Part shown: positions 56,703 to 64,000 of the stretch, one piece after another | Numbering within the stretch: position 1 is the stretch's first letter | Layout of the letters: each line of letters opens with the position of its first letter | NCBI GenBank assembly: GCA_030407005.1 | Contig: JAUDYN010000009.1 | Span: forward strand, 372,001 to 436,000 | From: Desarmillaria ectypa | Lineage: Eukaryota > Basidiomycota > Agaricomycetes > Agaricales > Physalacriaceae | Direction: 5' to 3' | Length of the DNA stretch: 64,000 nucleotides | Program-made: the position numbers and the translations under genes | Notes under the pieces: generated by a model | Databases searched by the model: none | Seen by the model: only the letters and a program-made list of their open reading frames with translations | What the model was told of the DNA's origin: nothing

Positions 56703-59274
56703 CTCTTTTATCTCCTCCACCTTTGAGTCTATCTTCTCTTCATTCTTTAATACTATTACTAATGAATGCACATCCCTGAATTCCTTCTTCCTTGGGCAGT
56801 CCTTGGCTATATGGCCCTTCTTATTGCACCAGTAGCACTTTCCCTCTGCCCTGCATCTGTCTATCTCCATGAGTTGGTCCTAGCCCCCATAGATTGTCCA
56901 TCTTTCTATTGCTGCATCATAGCCTGTCCCTGAGTTGGCAGCCAGTTTGGCTGTCAATGAACTTGTCACCCCAGCAGTTGGTTTGCTGCTGGGGTTCTGT
57001 TGGGGTTGGCAGTCTTCTCATCACTGATTGTTGTGCAGAATGCCCATAGTTTGGTCAAAGACCCACTTGCATTAGTATTCTTCATCTTGAGGATGTGTTC
57101 CTTCCATTTGGGGTAGGTATGCAGAATGTTGATGCCCATATTGGAGATAAAGGAGATGTAGGAGCTGGGAACTCCTAGTCATACTGCCTTTACAAGAGCA
57201 TCATGCTCATTTTTGTTAGTGTGTCACCTAGTGAGTTTTGCTTTCTCCTCCAGCTTTTGGAAATAATGGCTAGCCAGTTGGATTCTCACACAAAGGTTAA
57301 ATGTCTTCTTCTCATGGGTTTCTTCAATGATGGGGTCACAGAATTGCTGGGTGATGAGTTTCACAAAGTTGTTCCAGTCTGGATATTAGAAATAAGCAGG
57401 AGTGCCAGTGGTCCTAGTTGGTACTCAATATTGGGGTCATTTATACACCCACCAGTCTTTGGCCACTTCTTCAAAATGTGAGGTGATGAATAGTACCAGA
57501 TGTGAAGGCAGCTAGAAATAGTGTCAGAAGACTTCAAAGTAGGTGATACAATTATCTATGAATCACTCAATATTATTATGTTCATCTTTAAAGGGCTTTG
57601 GAGATTATACTAATATAGGTTTGATATCAAGATAAAGTGCACCATTGGATGCATTGCCAACTGGATTGAGATAAAGGTTGGGAGATGCCTGATCAGGAGA
57701 CAGGCAGAGAATTGAGTATTAGTCAGATCAGAGGTTTGGGTCAGGGGGTGAGTTCCAGAAATGTTCTCAGTCAAGTTGTTTGCCTTTGATGGAAAACTGC
57801 CAGATTATGACATGACCACTGCACTGTTCTTTAGCTGCAGTGAGTTCTCATCTTAACTTCTCAACCATTTAATCTTTTTAGATCAGCTCTTCCTTAGCCT
57901 GCTGGAGGTATTCTTCTCAGGTTACTTGTGGTGGGTCTAGTAGTGCTATACTTCCACTGAGATCTTCACCTGCTCCTGCAAATAGGAAGCTTCTTTCTCA
58001 ATGGGAGTAGGAGTTGTGCTGCCAGATCTAGCTGATCAGCAGTGATGGCAGTAAGTCAAAAAGGAGTTGTGGGTAGTTTATGAGGGTATTGGGTGGATAA
58101 TTGTACTGGACAGAGAAGTTATATCAGGGTTAGTATGATTCCAACCTCTGGTGACTACTATAATTATATGTAAAATTATTAAAATTAAAATTGAAGCCTC
58201 CAGCTGTCGAGGTCTGGCCAGTCTCCCTCCCCATGAGTGAGAACTAGGAGGATGAGCTCCAGGTCTCACTATTCTTTAGCTGTCCTTGGTCATAGTCCTG
58301 ATAGCCTATCTCCTGCCAATGGAGAATATAGGCTATAGTCTTAGTTAGCATATATTCAGGTGCATATGATGGCATTGGCATCTAGCTGTTTAATAAGGTC
58401 ACCTCAGTTAAGAGTGAGGTATTCATTCATATTGGGATGAGATCTGATTCCTGACCAGAGGGTCCTGGCCTTGATATCCCATTATCTGACCTCCTATGCT
58501 TCTGATTAGAAGATCCTGAGAATTCTTCAGTCAGCATCATTGAGCTCTGGCCACTCATAGTCAGAGCCATGGATGTTAAGGGGGTCATTGTCAGCTCAGA
58601 GAGCAGGTATGGGTGGGGCATTGTCTGATAGTTTGATAAGAGAGAGGGAGAAGCTGGAGTCACTACTCTCTTCATCAATAGGCCAGGGTTGGGGTGGGAG
58701 GAGGTGCTCCTGGGGCTGAGTTAGAAATCTCTATATGGTCCCAGCAGACTATAGGGGTTATTAAGATAGAATAGCACCATTCTGGCACTGTTTCAGTGTT
58801 ATACTCTTGCACAGGCAGAGCAAGTAGGCATCTAGGGTAAGAGTGAGTTGCTTGGGGTTCTGAACCTTGTTTGTAGTTCTCTGCTATATTCCTCAGCATT
58901 GGAGGGTCATGCCAACCTGGTTGGCTGGCTGGGTCTGAGGGTTGAGGAACAAATAGATTCCTCCCTACATAATGAGAACTCATCAGAGGATTGTTGAGAG
59001 AAGGGGATGTGGTGGGTTAGGAGATTCTCCTTCTGAGTGGATGCCAGACCTGTCATATTCATTCTTGAGATAGTGGAGTTTAGTAGGGGAGGACATAGTA
59101 CAAAGGCAAGAGGGGTGGTGATTGGGGATGGAGGACATGTTATCAGCATAGAAAGTTTCAGATTTACTCTCTCCATGTTAAAAAGATAAGAGCAGTGAAG
59201 AAAAAGATTAGAATAGCATTCCCAAGGGTGGTGCTGACAGTGATAGTTTGTTTGTTGGTCAGGTCTAGGGTCAT
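56700..59274 (-). pseudogene. gag: Element D gag
   Basis: ATG 59,274 opens MTLDLTNKQTITVSTTLGNA followed by ILIFFFTALIFLTW, the same N-terminal hydrophobic helix as in the other family, though flanking residues differ. A TAA follows after about 36 codons, so translation is broken early. Downstream are Pro/Ser-rich and capsid regions (about 57,430-57,600) in decayed form. An intact knuckle, C-Y-W-C-N-K-K-G-H-I-A-K-D-C, lies at about 56,797-56,838. The conserved TAG is at 56,700-56,702. Stops are very frequent. Confidence 0.75.
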
Positions 59275-59318
59275 TTATATGGTGTTCTTCATGGCTGGCA
59301 GTGAAAGAACTATGAGAA

Positions 59319-59331
59319 AGCTTTGAGCTAA
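59319..59331 (-). promoter_or_regulatory. Primer-binding site of element D
   Basis: The minus strand TTAGCTCAAAGCT lies one base after the 5' LTR. It is the perfect complement of AGCTTTGAGCTAA inside the LTR (complement at 59,499-59,511). It differs from the A/B/F/G site at several positions, and the LTR partner differs in the same positions. Confidence 0.8.
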
Positions 59332-59332
59332 T

Positions 59333-59759
59333 TGTTAGACCTAATCTTTTACATGATTCTTTGGATGTGCTAACTCTCAGAGCCATCTTGCATTCAGACA
59401 ATCACCCATGGAGGTGTGGCTGTAGTCTTCTGGATCTGAGAAAGAGGTGCTAAGGTTTTAGCTGAGTTCTTGGAGTGAAGGACTAGTATGAATAAACTTT
59501 AGCTCAAAGCTGGGGATTATATAGTAAGAGCTACCCTACTTATATATGAAAACTAAGGGTCCTAATGCAAATACAGTAGTATATAGTCCATGCATGAAAC
59601 AATAAGAAATGTCTGTTAGGCTAGCAACCATTGTAAGCTATAATATAATTGCTGAAATCATTCTGTATGGGCAAGATGACAGTAGCATGGTGATGATATA
59701 ATAGTAATTGTCAAGATAAGATAGGTGCTGAAGATAAGATAAGTGAAAAAATCATAACA
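59333..59759 (-). repeat. 5' LTR of element D
   Basis: From TGTTAGACCTAATC to AAATCATAACA, matching 12,234-12,678. It marks the right edge of the nest. Confidence 0.9.
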
Positions 59760-60180
59760 ACACCTGTCAAGCTGCTTATTCCCAATGCTCATCTCATCTC
59801 AATGTAATACCCACAGAAACAAGCTCTTTATTCTTATTGTTGCACAACTGCCTTGCAGTCTATATTATTGTTATATCCTCCATGCATCTCTTATTGCTCA
59901 CTTCCCATACCAAACTTGGCAGACTTAGAGACATTTGTCTGGATCACCATGAGAGTTTGCAGAATGGTTGACTCTATCTAAAAATTTGAACATCATGAAA
60001 TCATTATCTTTCTTATTCTGCATTTACTGGCTATTCAAGGGATGGTCCTCTTTTTGCTTTTATATCTCTAATCAGCAGTTTTACATTTTACATGAGTGTT
60101 TTCAAAGTCATCTAGTCGATCAAGCCTATGTGGGCCTGGCAAAGTTGTGATAGCCTAATCTGCTGATCTTATTAAATATG
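59760..60180. repeat. Right half of the decayed copy of the 3.1-3.65 kb segment
   Basis: This aligns with about 3,260-3,655, beginning exactly at the right end of element D. CG sites of the 3.4 kb copy (for example CACGAAAGTTCGCAGG) appear here as TG (CATGAGAGTTTGCAGA). Confidence 0.8.
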
Positions 60181-62025
60181 CCCATTCTTCATCCACATAA
60201 ATAGCATAAGCATGCTAATTGCATACATCTATCTCACTAGGACCTGAGGCTGTCTTTATAGCAAAAGATCCATTGATAATTTTGCATATTAATTTACCTA
60301 GTGCTTAGACCAGAACCAAGTCTGTTAGTCAGTATATATCTGCATGACAATAAAGTCTCATCACAGGAAATCACAGCATAGTCATTATAGTCTCAAAAGC
60401 ATTATATCTAACTGGACATTATAGCATGACCAATAGTACATGCAGCATTATTGTGTGTATATGCAACTTGAAAGGCCATGCTAGAATATTCTTTTATACT
60501 AGTGAGTTAAAAGCCTTTCAAGTTATGCTGGATGCATTGATTGAAGAGTTATTACCACCAAGTGTCTGGTCATGTATAGATCTATCTATCTATCTCTACC
60601 TATGATTGTTATTCAAAAAAGTCCCAATCTTGTAAGGTTTGTTGGTTTTTTTTTAGATTTTACATGTCAATCTTCCTTATCAACTAAGTGCTATAACCAC
60701 TGTACCTTAGTAGTTAGTGTCTTTTTAACAGTTAATCAAATGCAGAGTTCAAAAAAAGAAACTAAGTGTTACACATAAATGATTAAATTTCACATGAAGA
60801 TATATTATAACTTTGTCTTTAAATTTGCATCATCACTCTAACATTATACTCATCCCAGCCATATCAGGAAAAACATACATAGAAGCACTATATATGCACA
60901 ATTATGAAAACAGTTCCCTCATAATGTTGCAAGCATAGTATCTCTTTTCTCATATTGCAGCTACTGCCAACAGGTGACAGTATGGTGAACATATGCAGAG
61001 ACAGCCCAATTCTTCTCTTCTGGCACAAAAAACAACTCAAATTGAGAACTAGATCCCCAAAGCTAATTTCAACTTTCAGTGGTATGCTATCCTATCTATA
61101 TATTCTAGATGGCTCATGCAATAGAAAAGGTGATATTAAGCAAGTGCACAGAGTCAGATGTGATATGAGTTTAATCTATGATTTATCAATCTGAGAGGAA
61201 AACTAGAAAATACAAAGTTATTGGTGGAAAAAGACTGATAATAATAAATAATAGCCCTAAGAGGATATTTACATAGGACAAATGATACTCTGGAATGTGA
61301 TGTCAAAAGTGTTAATAAAAGTAATCAATATCAAGCCTCTGATTCATCCAGGATTCTAGAGTAGATAATTAATCAAAAGCAATAATACCACCTTCATTTT
61401 AGGATAATTTCATATTTAACATGAGTAATGAAAAGTGTGGAAATCCCAGCTCAGGTGAGCTGCTATAGAAAATATATTCAAAATTGTAAGAAATTTTTAG
61501 ATCTAGCTAGGCAGGCCCACTGCATTCTGAGAGCACTGGGAGAGTTCCAGATTGAGAATAATCAAAACAAAAAATAATATAATAATAAAGACTGACTTAA
61601 CAGTTTATACTCTTCTTAAATTGTAAACCTGGCTCAGCACCAGATGAAGGGATCTATTTGTGATGTCATAGCCATTGGAATGATATTGGATGTTTTAGAC
61701 AGGACAGCTTTTGATGGCTATTCAACCAAGCTAAGACACTTAATATAAAGCCTGTGAGATAAGGATGAGGACAAGAATAGAGCAGATTTATTCAGCACTA
61801 TGAGACATAGCAAGTGACTATGCATAACTAAGTTAAAACAAAGTGTGCCACTACCCTCAGCTATAAGCTCAATGCAAGGTATGAGCAGCTTGAGCTTGTG
61901 ATCTGGAAAGCTTTTTCTAAGAAAGTTCCAAAATAAGAAATGTTGACAGTAGTTTATATTGGGAATCATGAAAAAGATCTTTTTCTCTGCATGATAATAA
62001 GATAGCCAAATAAAAGGTGTGATGG
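60181..62025. other. AT-rich, gene-free region
   Basis: No coding motifs, RNA genes or transposon ends are recognised. There is a short CTAT microsatellite at about 60,582-60,600. CG dinucleotides are essentially absent. Confidence 0.45.
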
Positions 62026-62464
62026 TGTTATGATTTTTCCACTTATCTTCAATGCCCATCTTATCTTAAGTGCCTATTTTATCTCAGTAATTACCATTAT
62101 ATCATCACCATGCTACCATTGCCTTGACTATACTGAATGACTTCAGTAATTGTACTATAGCATGTGACAGTTGCTAACTTAACAAACATTTCTTATTGTT
62201 TCATGCATAGACTATATACTACTGTATCCACATTAGAACTTTTAGTTTTATATATAAGTAGGGTAGCTCTCACTGTATAGTCCTCAGCTTTGAGCTAAAG
62301 TTTATCCATACCAATCCTTCACTCTAAGAACTTGGCTAAGACCTTAGCCCCTCTCTCTCAGATCCAGAAGATGATAGCTGCATCTCTTTGGGTGACTGTC
62401 CAAACATAAGACAGCCCTGGGATCTAGCACATCTAAAGGATCATGTGAAAGATCAGGTCTAACA
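62026..62464 (+). repeat. Solo LTR of the D family
   Basis: From TGTTATGATTTTTCC to GATCAGGTCTAACA with perfect GATGG duplications (62,021-62,025 and 62,465-62,469). It has a TATATAAGTAG box and the self-primer AGCTTTGAGCTAA at 62,286-62,298, as in element D. Confidence 0.93.
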
Positions 62465-62469
62465 GATGG

Positions 62470-64000
62470 TACAATGATAAGGAGTCAGCAGTAATAACAT
62501 ATGAGCAATAGTTGAATAGAGAAAAGACTAGATATATAAACCTCTATTTGAGTAGCTAGAGAGTATATAGGAGTGTTTTCAGTCTTATATACTAGTAAGA
62601 TAAGGTCTCTATAAAAAAGTATGGCTAAAGATAATAGCAAGCTAAATAATAAGAAAGTGAGATCATCACAGTGAAGAATAGAGTAATAGATAAGAGTACT
62701 AGTATTGTGTCAAGTATGAATCTCCTATAAAAGGAGAATAGAGAATAGAGAATAGACCAAGATTCTTGACATTCAGATCAGCATGTCTCTGAACAGATCC
62801 ATTCTCCACTATCCCAAGAACATTTATAGCACTGTGACTACATTTTAATGGCCTATACATCTATAGGACTTAAACATAACTTATGCAATGTTAAATAGCC
62901 TAGCCTCAACAAGCCTGATTACCCTGCCTGATTACTTTATCTGATGCCTGCTTGTAGGGCCAAAATCTTTCTTTTTGATCAATCAAATTACTGCCATTCT
63001 AAAACTCCCAATATCTGAAAGTATGCATCACTCTAAAAAAGGGGGATTTCCCTTGTCAGAAATTTTTTGATTGCCAGAAAGCTGGAGGTGCATATCCTGC
63101 CAAAGATGGGAATAGGCACATAGCTATACATGGTATGTCACTTGTTTCAGAATCATTCAGAATTAGTTTTAGCAATTCAGAATTTACAAAAATTCACTTT
63201 TTTGGAGTGATATGAGAAACATTGAGTACAACTCCAGTCTAGACAGGATCTTATGGACAATGCACAATGAGGGAAAAGATGGATGTGTAATGTATCCTAG
63301 CATCATAGATGAAAGATATTGGCCTTAAAGCATCAGGGATATTTTTGTTGTCTGAACATTACTGCTTGGAAAACAGGATATGACTGAGACTAATCAATCC
63401 TCAGTGAGCTAGACACTACTCCTCCAGACATATTATAAAGGGCACAGCTATACCTAGGGGGCTATAGGATATTAGACAGAGGCTGGACTAGCTTTATTGT
63501 GATCTACAACCCTGTACCAAAAAAAGGAAGAAGGCACTCACCACATTTTATATTCCTTCTGGTTAGAAGGGATAGTTCAAGAGGGTATCTGCTGATAGAC
63601 TCATTGCTGGTGAGGTTATAAATCTGATAGTTAGTCACACTGCTCCTCTGTTTGTATGCTGCATACATGTCCTGTCCTTTGACTGCCTATCTATAATGAT
63701 CCACCATCTTCATCAACCTTGCTTGTAGTGGCACCATTGGATTTCCAAGGAACATCTCCATGCACACACTGCTAATTAAGTTTGAACATGTAAACCTTCT
63801 GGGTGATCTAACACATTTTGTGCAAGATAAAGATACATCTGTATCATGATCTAATAGTCCTATATTATGATTGGCACTTGAAAGAATTCAAAATATGGCA
63901 ACACAGATGAGACCTGGACTAGTGACACTTTGTCCCCCAAATTCCACAGTGGCCAATTTCAGGAATCAGGACAAAGATTGCTTCCTGACATTGGTCATTG
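62470..64000. other. AT-rich, gene-free region
   Basis: No gene is recognised on either strand. A short GAGAATA repeat occurs at about 62,733-62,755. The composition is the same CG-poor type as 60.2-62 kb. Confidence 0.4.

Larger units (their letters stand above)
12234..59759 (-). mobile_element. Element D: outermost chromovirus, host of the nest
   Basis: Ty3/gypsy chromovirus in reverse orientation with LTRs at 12,234-12,678 and 59,333-59,759. Only 12,679-13,292 (end of pol) and 54,719-59,332 (gag, protease, start of RT) are its own DNA. The rest of RT, RNase H and most of integrase are missing, lost in the deletion now occupied by element A. It is the most decayed element together with C: almost no CG remains and stops are dense in every frame. 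Confidence 0.85.

Noticed and set aside
12234..59759. CRISPR arrays, bacterial operons or phage-like systems.
   Set aside because: No direct-repeat/spacer structure and no prokaryotic signals; all repeats are LTRs or microsatellites.

Overview
The window looks like nuclear DNA of a filamentous fungus, most likely a mushroom-forming basidiomycete (Agaricomycetes). The evidence is one well-resolved host gene split by ten introns of about 50 bp, a protein family typical of wood- and litter-decay fungi, and a very large nest of Ty3/gypsy chromoviruses. I cannot name a species.

Layout. (1) 1-10.2 kb has ordinary base composition with many CG dinucleotides. It holds a complete secreted SGNH/GDSL esterase gene (861-2471, +), a small unassigned minus-strand ORF, a ~0.6 kb segment with a second, split copy 9-57 kb away, an unassigned two-exon ORF, a multi-exon kinase-like gene with one in-frame stop (about 6.1-7.75 kb, -), and an F-box/LRR-like fragment with one in-frame stop (8.36-8.85 kb, -). 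(2) At about 10.22 kb the composition changes abruptly: I see no CG dinucleotide for the next 2.9 kb, and CG stays rare to the end except inside the younger transposons. (3) 12,234-59,759 is one nested insertion of 47.5 kb. The outermost chromovirus D (-) landed inside a decayed copy of the 3.1-3.65 kb segment. C (+) landed in D's reverse transcriptase. A (-) sits at a deletion junction between D and C. B (+) is inside A's gag. A solo LTR (E) is inside C's pol. F (-) is inside C's 3' LTR. A 1.37 kb terminal-inverted-repeat element (H) is inside F's gag, and G (-) is inside H's right terminus. (4) 59.8-64 kb is AT-rich, gene-poor and CG-poor, with one more solo LTR (62,026-62,464).

How the elements work. 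All the chromoviruses share one plan: 5' LTR, primer-binding site, gag with a hydrophobic N-terminal segment, proline-rich region, capsid and CCHC knuckle, then pol in the -1 frame (protease, RT, RNase H, integrase, chromodomain, extra C-terminal module), polypurine tract and 3' LTR. Several carry a 13-nt PBS complementary to a site about 34 nt downstream of the LTR TATA box, the layout expected for Tf1/sushi-type self-priming. A second LTR family has the matching compensatory changes. Every copy is inactivated by stop codons, most of them TGA or TAG at ancestral CGA/CAG codons. The two LTRs of one element differ almost only by transitions, many at ancestral CG sites, as expected from cytosine-methylation decay or a CpG-directed RIP-like process. 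LTR divergence by hand count (G about 3%, F about 5%, B about 7-8%, A about 10%) agrees with the nesting order.
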